Below, piece by piece: positions 1-6,842 of a DNA stretch of 64,000 nt. The notes below the pieces were generated by a model, which was not told where the DNA came from, ran no database searches, and worked only from the letters and a program-made list of their open reading frames with translations. The DNA is from Paenibacillus woosongensis (lineage in GTDB: Bacteria; Bacillota; Bacilli; Paenibacillales; Paenibacillaceae): positions 1,116,001 to 1,180,000 of the forward strand of contig NZ_WNZW01000001.1 of the NCBI RefSeq assembly GCF_009725165.1, read 5' to 3'. Position numbers and translations under genes: made by a program. Every line of letters starts with the position of its first letter. Positions within the stretch are counted from its first letter, which is position 1.

Positions 1-491
1 GGATAAGCGCCGAGCAGTATCATCCCTTCCAATCTGCCGCCATTCTTGCCGGCGTAACTGCTCGCCATCGCCCCGCCCAAGGAATGCCCGCCGATATACC
101 AGTGCTTCATTTCTGGAAGCTGCCCGAAAACGCGATCCGCGGCATTCATGTCAAATACCGCTAGATTAAAGGGCATTTGCAGTAGTATGCAGGTTATCCC
201 TTGCTGAGACAACTGTTTTAACAGCGGGGCGTAGGCGGCTGCCTCTACCTTGCCTCCGGGGTAGAAGATCAGGGCTGTGTCGCTGGCCTGCTGCTCTGGG
301 TAGAAGATCCACATCTTATCCTTGCTAACGATGCTGTTCTCTTCGCTAACCATAGCTTCAACAGCCGCTTCATCCGCCCGATAGTAATCGAGTGAATAGA
401 TGTAAAAGGCCCCTGCGGCAAGGAGCAACGATGCGAAGACGATGATTGCCGCGATCTTGAGCCGTTTTTTCGCTTTAGGTAGCATGGGCAT
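1..491 (-). CDS. Alpha/beta hydrolase, membrane-anchored, partial (3' end off window)
   Basis: Only the N-terminal ~163 residues are present; the gene runs off the left edge. It opens with a basic stretch and one hydrophobic segment (about residues 11-29), so it is probably exported and anchored or secreted. Around residue 138 the serine nucleophile elbow reads GGHSLGG, typical of the alpha/beta hydrolase fold (PF12695-like group). The start ATG (489-491) is followed two codons later by another ATG; GGAGGGGG lies just upstream. The substrate cannot be told, and the catalytic Asp and His lie outside the window. The gene faces away from the 27-bp repeat array, which therefore sits in its upstream region. 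Confidence 0.8.
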   Translation of the reverse strand, partial: MPMLPKAKKRLKIAAIIVFASLLLAAGAFYIYSLDYYRADEAAVEAMVSEENSIVSKDKMWIFYPEQQASDTALIFYPGGKVEAAAYAPLLKQLSQQGITCILLQMPFNLAVFDMNAADRVFGQLPEMKHWYIGGHSLGGAMASSYAGKNGGRLEGMILLGAY

Positions 492-615
492 GGTTAACCC
501 CCTCCTTCAAAATATGGAAAACTCCTCATAATCGGCTCAGCCCATTCATTGAACTGGTGTCTTTCCTTCCAATAAATTTAACGCTAGATGGCCAGGATCA
601 GGCAACTGATAAGAC

Positions 616-642
616 AACTAGATGTATTTCCTGCAGTTAGTT
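616..642 (+). repeat. 27-bp imperfect palindrome, unit 1
   Basis: The left arm AACTAGATGTA and right arm TGCAGTTAGTT flank a 5-nt centre (TTTCC). The reverse complement of the right arm is AACTAACTGCA, so the two arms agree at 8 of 11 positions. First of four units in this gap. Confidence 0.8.
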
Positions 643-667
643 CATCGCTTTTGGCCGTGTTAGAAGG

Positions 668-694
668 AACTAACTGCAAAACCTACATTTAATT
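668..694 (-). repeat. 27-bp imperfect palindrome, unit 2
   Basis: Arms AACTAACTGCA and TACATTTAATT around AAACC. Read on the other strand, it matches unit 1 in the same 11-5-11 layout. It begins 25 nt after unit 1 ends. Confidence 0.75.
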
Positions 695-729
695 TTAAGC
701 TATTTCCACGAATTCGCTCCATCCAGACA

Positions 730-756
730 AACTAACTGCATGTTTTACATCTAGTG
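730..756 (-). repeat. 27-bp imperfect palindrome, unit 3
   Basis: Arms AACTAACTGCA and TACATCTAGTG around TGTTT. This is the closest match to unit 1 on the opposite strand. It begins 35 nt after unit 2 ends. Confidence 0.8.
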
Positions 757-780
757 TATGGTTTTTTGATAAAACAGCCT

Positions 781-807
781 AACTAGATGTATAAAATACA
801 ATTAGTT
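781..807 (+). repeat. 27-bp imperfect palindrome, unit 4
   Basis: Arms AACTAGATGTA and TACAATTAGTT around TAAAA, in the same orientation as unit 1. It begins 24 nt after unit 3 ends. The unit orientations are + - - +. Confidence 0.75.
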
Positions 808-917
808 TCATAAATGACTAGTAAAACTAAGGGATGGATAATAGCCGTATTTTATCGGGGAGACTCCATACTTAAAGGGGCAAGCCGTGATCGCAGCAGA
901 TGGCATTCGCCTCTCCG

Positions 918-2168
918 CTATTTGCTCACACAGTTCCGGCCCTTTTTCTTGGCGCGGTACAAGGCCGTGTCCGCCGACTTCATGACGGCATCCGGCTTCT
1001 TGTGCTTCTCGCTTTTTTGAGCTAAGCCAATGCTCACTGTGATGTAAATTTGTTTCCCGGCTCTGCTATTTCGAGTTTTGCGCCGGGACTTGCTCTTGCC
1101 CCTCCCTTTGCGATTGCGCAGCGTGAAAGGCCGTTTAGCAATTTGCTCCCTCAGCTGCTCCAGATGCGGCAGCGCATCCTGCACGCTTTTCCCCGGAAAG
1201 AGTATCGTGAACTCCTCGCCGCCGTAACGGTAGGATTTCCCACCACCCGTCACATCCTTAATGACCGAAGCCACCAGCTTCAGCGCCTCGTCCCCCGTGT
1301 CATGTCCATAAGTATCGTTAAACTTCTTGAAATGATCGATATCCAGCATGGCGATGACGTAGTTCATGCCCAGCTTCATCATGTCCTGCTTCAAAGCCCG
1401 CCGGGAAGGCAGACCTGTGAGCTCATCCGTAAATGCCATCGAATACGAATCCTGGATGATCGAAGTCACCAGAACAATGCCGGAAACAGCAAAAAACACC
1501 ACATACATCATCGGGTCTCGGTTCTCGTGCAGCACATAAAACAAAGCGCACAACACGGCAATAAACGCGATATCTTGAGACGTTTTGTATTTGACCTGCC
1601 TCGTGATGAGCAGGACTAGAGCCATCAGGAAGATGCTGACGGACAGCTGACTTACTGCTGTAATGGAAGTAAGGCTGACAGGAAGCATGTCTCTTTTGAT
1701 AAAAGAAAGAAGCCCGCCTTGCTCGGGACGCAGCAGCCATATCGCAATCAACACCTGGGAGAGGATCATTCCGATGCGGAGCACTCCCCATAGGCTCAGT
1801 ATTCCCCGCTCCCTAAATAAAGAGAACAGTCCGATATTTAGCGGAATTATTAAGGAGATCAGCGTATATATTTCGTTCGCAGCGATCGGGAAAGATGGCT
1901 TCGCCATACCGGGCAAATATTCGATGGACGCCAAAGCAAGGGCAAGTACGATGAAGTTAAAAAATTCCCTGCTCCGGTTGAATTTCCACGAGATCACCGC
2001 GCCCACGGCAAAGATCACATAAGGGGACAGCTCGATAATATCCAGCTGCGCCTGTGCCAGCGTACTGGTTTCCTCATAGAAATAATAGGCCGCGGCCATT
2101 AATAGAAATGGGAGAACAAGCTTAAGGACGTTCCGAACCGTAGTCTTCAAGTAAATGATTCCCTTCAT
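918..2168 (-). CDS. Membrane-bound diguanylate cyclase (GGDEF domain)
   Basis: Makes cyclic di-GMP from two GTP at the membrane. About eight hydrophobic segments fill the first ~230 residues. A GGDEF domain begins at the FTDELTGLPSRR stretch; its active loop reads YRYGGEEF. The position where product-inhibited enzymes carry RxxD reads TGGGKS instead, so the inhibitory I-site appears absent. A Lys/Arg-rich insertion precedes the last strand (VSIGLA). No strong ribosome site precedes the ATG at 2168. An in-frame TTG at about 2150 has AAGGGA at good spacing and may be the real start. No partner gene is adjacent. The domain call is secure; signal input is unknown. Confidence 0.9.
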   Translation of the reverse strand: MKGIIYLKTTVRNVLKLVLPFLLMAAAYYFYEETSTLAQAQLDIIELSPYVIFAVGAVISWKFNRSREFFNFIVLALALASIEYLPGMAKPSFPIAANEIYTLISLIIPLNIGLFSLFRERGILSLWGVLRIGMILSQVLIAIWLLRPEQGGLLSFIKRDMLPVSLTSITAVSQLSVSIFLMALVLLITRQVKYKTSQDIAFIAVLCALFYVLHENRDPMMYVVFFAVSGIVLVTSIIQDSYSMAFTDELTGLPSRRALKQDMMKLGMNYVIAMLDIDHFKKFNDTYGHDTGDEALKLVASVIKDVTGGGKSYRYGGEEFTILFPGKSVQDALPHLEQLREQIAKRPFTLRNRKGRGKSKSRRKTRNSRAGKQIYITVSIGLAQKSEKHKKPDAVMKSADTALYRAKKKGRNCVSK

Positions 2169-2246
2169 GATGTTTTACTTTTTGCTTCATATTTATTATC
2201 GGCTAAAGCAAAGCACCAGCTTAGAAATTATGCAGCATTATTATCT

Positions 2247-2399
2247 ATGAATTGCCGGCAAGGACAAATGCGATCCGGGAATACTTCCAGCTTTCAAGAG
2301 CAAATGTATAAAGATAAGCTTGTATGTCCACATTGCAATAACTATTCAGTCGTGCGATTTGGGAATTACGTTATAACGATATATGAGCACTCGGATTAA
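2247..2399 (+). pseudogene. Possible mini zinc-ribbon protein or gene remnant
   Basis: A 50-codon frame starting ATG AAT TGC. The second half carries KLVCPHCNNYSVVRFGNY, which resembles the first half of a zinc ribbon such as those at the N-termini of some transposases, but the second cysteine pair is missing before the stop. No clear ribosome site precedes it. A plus-strand terminator 64 bp downstream suggests that something in this direction is transcribed. It could be a decayed transposase end or a real small protein; I cannot decide from sequence alone. Confidence 0.3.
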
Positions 2400-2462
2400 A
2401 ACTGGGAAGAGACTTTAGACAAAATAAAGCAATTAGCAGGAATATGATACGATAGCTCAATT

Positions 2463-2490
2463 AACCGCCCTTACAGTGGGGCGGTTTTCT
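2463..2490 (+). terminator. Rho-independent terminator
   Basis: Stem AACCGCCC / GGGCGGTT with an 8-nt loop, followed by TTCTT on the plus strand. It can only serve plus-strand transcription, and the only plus-strand candidate upstream is the mini-ORF at 2247-2399. Confidence 0.7.
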
Positions 2491-2532
2491 TGTGGTCGAA
2501 AAACCGGACTTAGTTTAACATAGCCTTAGTAA

Positions 2533-2563
2533 TAAAAAAACAACGGGCTATGGCTATAGCCCG
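2533..2563 (-). terminator. Terminator of the distal GH3 gene
   Basis: Stem CGGGCTAT / ATAGCCCG with a 4-nt loop, followed on the minus strand by a run of seven T. It lies just past the stop of the GH3 gene at 2579. Confidence 0.85.
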
Positions 2564-2578
2564 CTGCTAGGATCTGTA

Positions 2579-5014
2579 TTATTGCCCAAACTTCTGCCAA
2601 CGCATCTTCTCCGCCTTCACCTTACGGCTTCGCTCCTTCAAAAAATGGCTCAAGCCCTTGAAGAAACGGCCGTTAACGATCATCAGAAGGCCATCCACCA
2701 TAGCCATGTTCACCACGCCGCCCGTCATTCTGGCGATTCCCCTGAACGGGGTATGGTAGACGGACATCATGATCAGATTCGCTGTGCTTCGTTTACCGAT
2801 TTTTCTCAGGAACCAATAGGCGAACACAATCAAATGGTAGGCCAGTCTGGCAACAGCGCCCTTCGCATACTGGCATTGTTCAATCGTATCATTATAGCCC
2901 AGCGGCTTGGATCTGTCCCACGTAGCCACCGGCACCTTCCGGCCGATCAGATGCTCAAATTCGGCAACGCCGACATCGCTGATCCGGCCAGAGTAATAGG
3001 ACGGCAGCTTGTCCTTGTCATAAGGAGCGGGCGCCCCCGTACCCATCACATGAAGATAACCAGCCAACCGGATATCTGCGCTGGATGCTCCAACCATAAT
3101 CGTGTATTCCGCTTCTTCGACTTCCCACGCATTGGTCTTCACATTGAAATAACGAAATGTCTTATCGTCAAAAGGAATCGTCACCGTCTTGGATTCGCCG
3201 GCATTGATAAATACTTTAACAAAGCCCTTCAGCTCTTTGCGCGGCCTAAATATATCGCTAGACTTACAACCGACGTACAGCTGCGCAACCTCCATTCCGG
3301 CCCGTTCACCCGAGTTGGTTAATGTGAAGGTAACCCCCGACCTGCCGACCTTAATATCCGAATAGTCGAAGGTAGTATAACTGAGGCCGTATCCGAAGGG
3401 GAACAGCACATCCACATCCGCCGTATCGTAGTAACGATAACCGATATACATGCTCTCCCGGTATTCAACCGTCAATTCGTTCCCCGGAAAATAGCGAAAA
3501 GAGGGAGTATCCTCATAACGAAGCGGATACGTCTCGGCCAGCTTGCCCGAAGGATTAACATCGCCGGATAATACCCGAAGGATAGCTCTCGCTCCTGCCT
3601 GGCCTCCCAAATAACCATGCAGCAACCCTTTCACTTTGCCAATCCATGGCATTTCCACCGCGGAGCCGCTGGACAGAATCACAATTATATTCGGATTCAC
3701 CTCATGCAAGGCGTGAAGCAGGTCGATCTGGTTATCTGGAATTTGCATGCTCTTTCTGTCTAGACCATCGGCCTCCGTCACTTCATCCAGACCGAGATAC
3801 AGCAGCACGGCGTCGGCTTTCTCTGCTAGAGCGCAGGCTTTGGCGATTTTGCGCGGATTCCTCTTGCCGTAACGCTCAAAGCCCGGCTCATAGCCGATGC
3901 TAACGATACCGGACTCCTCGAAGCAATCCAAGGTATGATCCAGAATCGTGGGGTTAACGATCGACGACCCCGCCCCTTGATATCGTGCATCCTTGGCAAA
4001 GTCACCGATAACAGCTACCTTCTTGCCGAATTTGAGCGGCAGGATGTTCCCCTCGTTCTTGAGCAGGACGATGGACTCCTCCGCGACCTTCTGCGATACC
4101 CGGTGGTGCTGCTCCACATTGAACTCCAGCCGGGGCCGCTGATATACGGCCTCCGTCGAAAAAATAAGGTCAAGGAGCCGGTCCGCGCATTCGTCCAGAA
4201 CCTCTTCCGGAATTCTCCCGCTTCGAACAGCTTCGATGATTTCTTGATCCGTCTCCCCCGACGTCGTCGGCATCTCCAGTTCATTGCCGGCCAGAAGCCC
4301 TGACACCCGGTCATTGCTGCCGCCCCAATCCGTGACGACGACGCCCTGGTAGCCCCATTCGCCGCGCAAAATATCCTGCATTACATGCATGTTCTCATTT
4401 GCATATGTACCGTTTATTTTATTGTAGGAAGACATGATTGACTTCGTCCGGCCTTCCTTTACCGCAATTTCAAAGGCGGTCAAATAAATTTCCCTCAGGG
4501 TTCTTTCGTCGACGATCGTGTCGATGGACATCCGTCTCTCTTCTTGATTGTTCACGGCAAAATGCTTGACGCAGGCGGAAATTCCCTGCGACTGAATGCC
4601 TCTAATATAACTGGCGGCCATCTTGCCGGCCAGATAAGGGTCCTCGCTGAAGTATTCGAAGTTTCTTCCGCATAAGGGATTACGCTTCATGTTCACGCCA
4701 GGGCCAAGCAGGACGTTGACCTTCTGGGAGATCGCCTCTTCCCCCAAGTACTCTCCGACCTTTTCCCCCAACTCCACATTCCAGCTGTTAGCTACCGTCG
4801 CTGCCGTCGGATAACAGGTTGCGGGAACTCCGGCGTTCAGGCCCAGCTTATCAGCCGCCGCTGCCTGCTTCCGGATGCCATGCGGTCCATCGGCAAGAAA
4901 TATGCTGGGTATGCCCAGCCGGCTAATGTCCTGCGTTTGCCAGAAATCCTTGCCTGACATTAAGGAAGCTTTCTCTTCCAACGTCATTTGCGCAATCAAT
5001 TCTCTATACTTCAT
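2579..5014 (-). CDS. Glycoside hydrolase family 3 beta-glycosidase (soluble)
   Basis: 811 residues, predicted to cleave terminal beta-linked sugars from oligosaccharides or glycoconjugates in the cytoplasm, as no signal peptide is seen. The N-terminal TIM-barrel has KHF (K150, H151) and the nucleophile motif VVVTDWGG with Asp229. The alpha/beta sandwich and a fibronectin-III-like domain follow. Beyond these, about 100 residues at the C-terminus are hydrophobic and basic (motif TPFRGIARMTGG), shared with the paralogue at 6843-9266. GAGGAA precedes the ATG. A terminator (5139-5172) separates it from the upstream glycosyltransferase, so it probably has its own promoter. The exact sugar is not determinable. 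Confidence 0.92.
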   Translation of the reverse strand: MKYRELIAQMTLEEKASLMSGKDFWQTQDISRLGIPSIFLADGPHGIRKQAAAADKLGLNAGVPATCYPTAATVANSWNVELGEKVGEYLGEEAISQKVNVLLGPGVNMKRNPLCGRNFEYFSEDPYLAGKMAASYIRGIQSQGISACVKHFAVNNQEERRMSIDTIVDERTLREIYLTAFEIAVKEGRTKSIMSSYNKINGTYANENMHVMQDILRGEWGYQGVVVTDWGGSNDRVSGLLAGNELEMPTTSGETDQEIIEAVRSGRIPEEVLDECADRLLDLIFSTEAVYQRPRLEFNVEQHHRVSQKVAEESIVLLKNEGNILPLKFGKKVAVIGDFAKDARYQGAGSSIVNPTILDHTLDCFEESGIVSIGYEPGFERYGKRNPRKIAKACALAEKADAVLLYLGLDEVTEADGLDRKSMQIPDNQIDLLHALHEVNPNIIVILSSGSAVEMPWIGKVKGLLHGYLGGQAGARAILRVLSGDVNPSGKLAETYPLRYEDTPSFRYFPGNELTVEYRESMYIGYRYYDTADVDVLFPFGYGLSYTTFDYSDIKVGRSGVTFTLTNSGERAGMEVAQLYVGCKSSDIFRPRKELKGFVKVFINAGESKTVTIPFDDKTFRYFNVKTNAWEVEEAEYTIMVGASSADIRLAGYLHVMGTGAPAPYDKDKLPSYYSGRISDVGVAEFEHLIGRKVPVATWDRSKPLGYNDTIEQCQYAKGAVARLAYHLIVFAYWFLRKIGKRSTANLIMMSVYHTPFRGIARMTGGVVNMAMVDGLLMIVNGRFFKGLSHFLKERSRKVKAEKMRWQKFGQ

Positions 5015-5053
5015 CTCTATTCCTCTTCAGTGTATTGGACGGTATGACGTACT

Positions 5054-5067
5054 GTAAAATATTTTAC
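5054..5067. promoter_or_regulatory. Perfect 14-bp palindrome in GH3 upstream region
   Basis: GTAAAATATTTTAC is a perfect palindrome 40 bp upstream of the GH3 start codon. On the minus strand a possible promoter (TTGGTG, then TAGATA or GATAAT 16-18 nt later) lies just before it, so a bound repressor here could block transcription. The sequence is AT-rich, so chance is possible. Confidence 0.4.
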
Positions 5068-5138
5068 TATATTATCTATACACATTCTATAGCACACCAA
5101 GTGCGGGAAATAGCGAAAGACTCTATTACTAATATCTT

Positions 5139-5172
5139 AAAAAAGCAGGACGCCTCTTCAGGCTCCTGCTTT
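5139..5172 (-). terminator. Terminator after the glycosyltransferase gene
   Basis: On the minus strand, AAGCAGGAGCCT and AGGCGTCCTGCTT form a stem with one mismatch and are followed by TTTTTT. It sits 6 bp past the glycosyltransferase stop, so the next gene is transcribed separately or by read-through. Confidence 0.85.
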
Positions 5173-5177
5173 ATCTG

Positions 5178-6194
5178 TTAGTTAAACCCAACTAGTCTTT
5201 GCGATATTTTGTATGCCCCTACGGAAATCAGGCGGCCGGCTCGGCCCGGCAAATGGATCAGCCTGCCCATAAATCCGTACTTAAGCTCTTGATACAGCTT
5301 GATATCCGTATCCTTAATGAACTTCCACAGCTCTTTTTTCTTCATAAGGTTCTCGGCTGTCCCGGAACGGATCAACAGAATCGCCGAGACTACCGTTACA
5401 ATCTCAAGATGAGCGAACATATAGCGGCGGAGGTTAGGATGGGGAATGCTGTCCATGTCTACCTGCCTGACCATCAATTTGTTCACATTGAGCTGCTGAT
5501 CAATCCTCTTGATCATGATGCTCTCCTGCACGGACTGATCTTCCCGGCCAATGAAATATCTGTAGAAATCGACATTGATATAAATCATCTTCTTCACATG
5601 TACGAGCGGTACATATACGAATAAATTATCGACATAGAAAGTATGCTTAGGCAGCTCCAGACCGCAATCCTTAAGCATTTGCGTCCGGTATATGATGGAA
5701 TGCATCAGGAGATATTGGCCTTTGCGAAAAGGCTTTACATCTTCCCAGGTGAAAATTTTGCCTTCCGGGAGCACTCCGCCATACTTCATGATCTTTCTGT
5801 AGCTGGTTTCTTCCTTCTCATAAACAAAATTACTGATGGCCATATCTACCATTTTGTCTTCATTCTGTAACTTCTGCAAGGTTTGCAAAATTTTTAGATA
5901 GGCCCTAACATCTACCCAATCATCGCTGTCCACGACCTTGAAATACAATCCCGTTGCATTCCGGAGCCCGGCATTGACCGCCTCTCCGTGTCCGCCGTTC
6001 TCCTGGTGGATCGCTTTAACGATCGTTGGATAACGCCTGGCGTACTCATCGGCAATCATCGCTGTGCGATCGGATGATCCATCATTGACGATAAGCAGCT
6101 CGACATCCTCCCCCCCTGGCAGAAGGGATTCAATGCAATATCTCATATAATCCTGCGAATTATAGCAAGGGATGGCTACGGTTAATAATTTCAT
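5178..6194 (-). CDS. Family 2 glycosyltransferase
   Basis: 338 residues with a GT-A fold. The N-terminus reads LTVAIPCYNSQ, followed by ELLIVNDGSSD for nucleotide-sugar binding and the metal-binding DSDD near residue 92. It has no clear membrane segment, so it would act at the cytoplasmic face and transfer a sugar from a nucleotide donor to a lipid or glycan acceptor. It starts 12 bp after the GtrA-like gene, so the two are co-transcribed. GtrA plus GT2 pairs classically glucosylate an undecaprenyl carrier and flip it to modify surface polymers; that role here is inference. A terminator follows. Confidence 0.9.
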   Translation of the reverse strand: MKLLTVAIPCYNSQDYMRYCIESLLPGGEDVELLIVNDGSSDRTAMIADEYARRYPTIVKAIHQENGGHGEAVNAGLRNATGLYFKVVDSDDWVDVRAYLKILQTLQKLQNEDKMVDMAISNFVYEKEETSYRKIMKYGGVLPEGKIFTWEDVKPFRKGQYLLMHSIIYRTQMLKDCGLELPKHTFYVDNLFVYVPLVHVKKMIYINVDFYRYFIGREDQSVQESIMIKRIDQQLNVNKLMVRQVDMDSIPHPNLRRYMFAHLEIVTVVSAILLIRSGTAENLMKKKELWKFIKDTDIKLYQELKYGFMGRLIHLPGRAGRLISVGAYKISQRLVGFN

Positions 6195-6206
6195 GCTAAC
6201 ACTACC

Positions 6207-6812
6207 CTATGATTTTTGTTTGAAAATAACTTTGAAAATCGGGAAGAATACCCAAAACGAAATCGCACTGTTAATAATCATCGTAATGACGTCTGCCGTC
6301 GTTTCCCCTACCGCGCCCATTTCCCAGGTATTGATGAACAAGTTGTAAATAGGCGCCTTGTAGAAGCCCTGAGCCGCTGCCGCTCCAATCGTAATGATAA
6401 TATAAGCCACGACATACCAGAATGCCGCCTGCCAGATGTTGCTGTTCGATTTGAACGTAATGCTCCGCTGAGCGAAGAAGTTGATAATCTGGGCGATAGC
6501 CAGGGTGATTTGCACCGCGAGGAAGTAGGCCAGGCCTCCTCCTCCGCCCGTGGTAAGGGAGCCTGCGGCATAATCGAACACATAATAGGCACTACCGTCA
6601 AAGTTATGCCCGAACTGCAGCACCTGGAAGCTGGTGTTTACTAGCGCTGTCTTGGCGAACAGACTCTTAAATACAGGCATTAATACAAGCTGCAAAACGG
6701 TGATTCCATTACTTAGTATAAAGAATACAAGAAATTGCGCAATATTGGGGTGTTTCTCCTTGTATCTGGCCCATAGCCCCAGCGGGCCGGCTATATTTTT
6801 TTTAGAACTCAT
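6207..6812 (-). CDS. GtrA-like membrane protein (lipid-linked sugar flippase family)
   Basis: 201 residues with about four to five hydrophobic segments. The conserved NFFAQRSITFK stretch is diagnostic of GtrA-like proteins, which are thought to move polyprenyl-phosphate sugars across the membrane. I chose the start at 6812 (MSSKKN) rather than 6839 because GGAG lies 7 bp upstream of it. It has a longer glycine-rich loop (TTGGGGG) than typical short GtrA proteins. It lies between a GH3 gene (30 bp away) and a GT2 gene (12 bp away), which fits a single glycan-modification operon. Confidence 0.85.
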   Translation of the reverse strand: MSSKKNIAGPLGLWARYKEKHPNIAQFLVFFILSNGITVLQLVLMPVFKSLFAKTALVNTSFQVLQFGHNFDGSAYYVFDYAAGSLTTGGGGGLAYFLAVQITLAIAQIINFFAQRSITFKSNSNIWQAAFWYVVAYIIITIGAAAAQGFYKAPIYNLFINTWEMGAVGETTADVITMIINSAISFWVFFPIFKVIFKQKS

Positions 6813-6842
6813 TTTCCCACTCCTCTGTCGCTGATGCAAGAC

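Larger units (their letters stand above)
492..917. other. Intergenic region holding a four-unit palindrome array
   Basis: This 426-bp gap lies upstream of the hydrolase gene and downstream of the diguanylate cyclase gene, both on the minus strand. Its main content is four 27-bp imperfect palindromes (616-807). A small open frame at 814-1020 overlaps the end of the cyclase gene and has no support. Confidence 0.7.
2169..2578. other. Intergenic region with a mini-ORF and two terminators
   Basis: This 410-bp gap separates two minus-strand genes. It contains a short plus-strand frame with a CPHC motif (2247-2399), a plus-strand terminator after it (2463-2490) and the terminator of the downstream-facing glycosidase (2533-2563). 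No other gene is visible. Confidence 0.6.

Noticed and set aside
616..807. CRISPR array
   Set aside because: Units alternate in orientation, are imperfect, and the intervals (24-35 bp) are AT-rich without uniform length; no cas genes are present.
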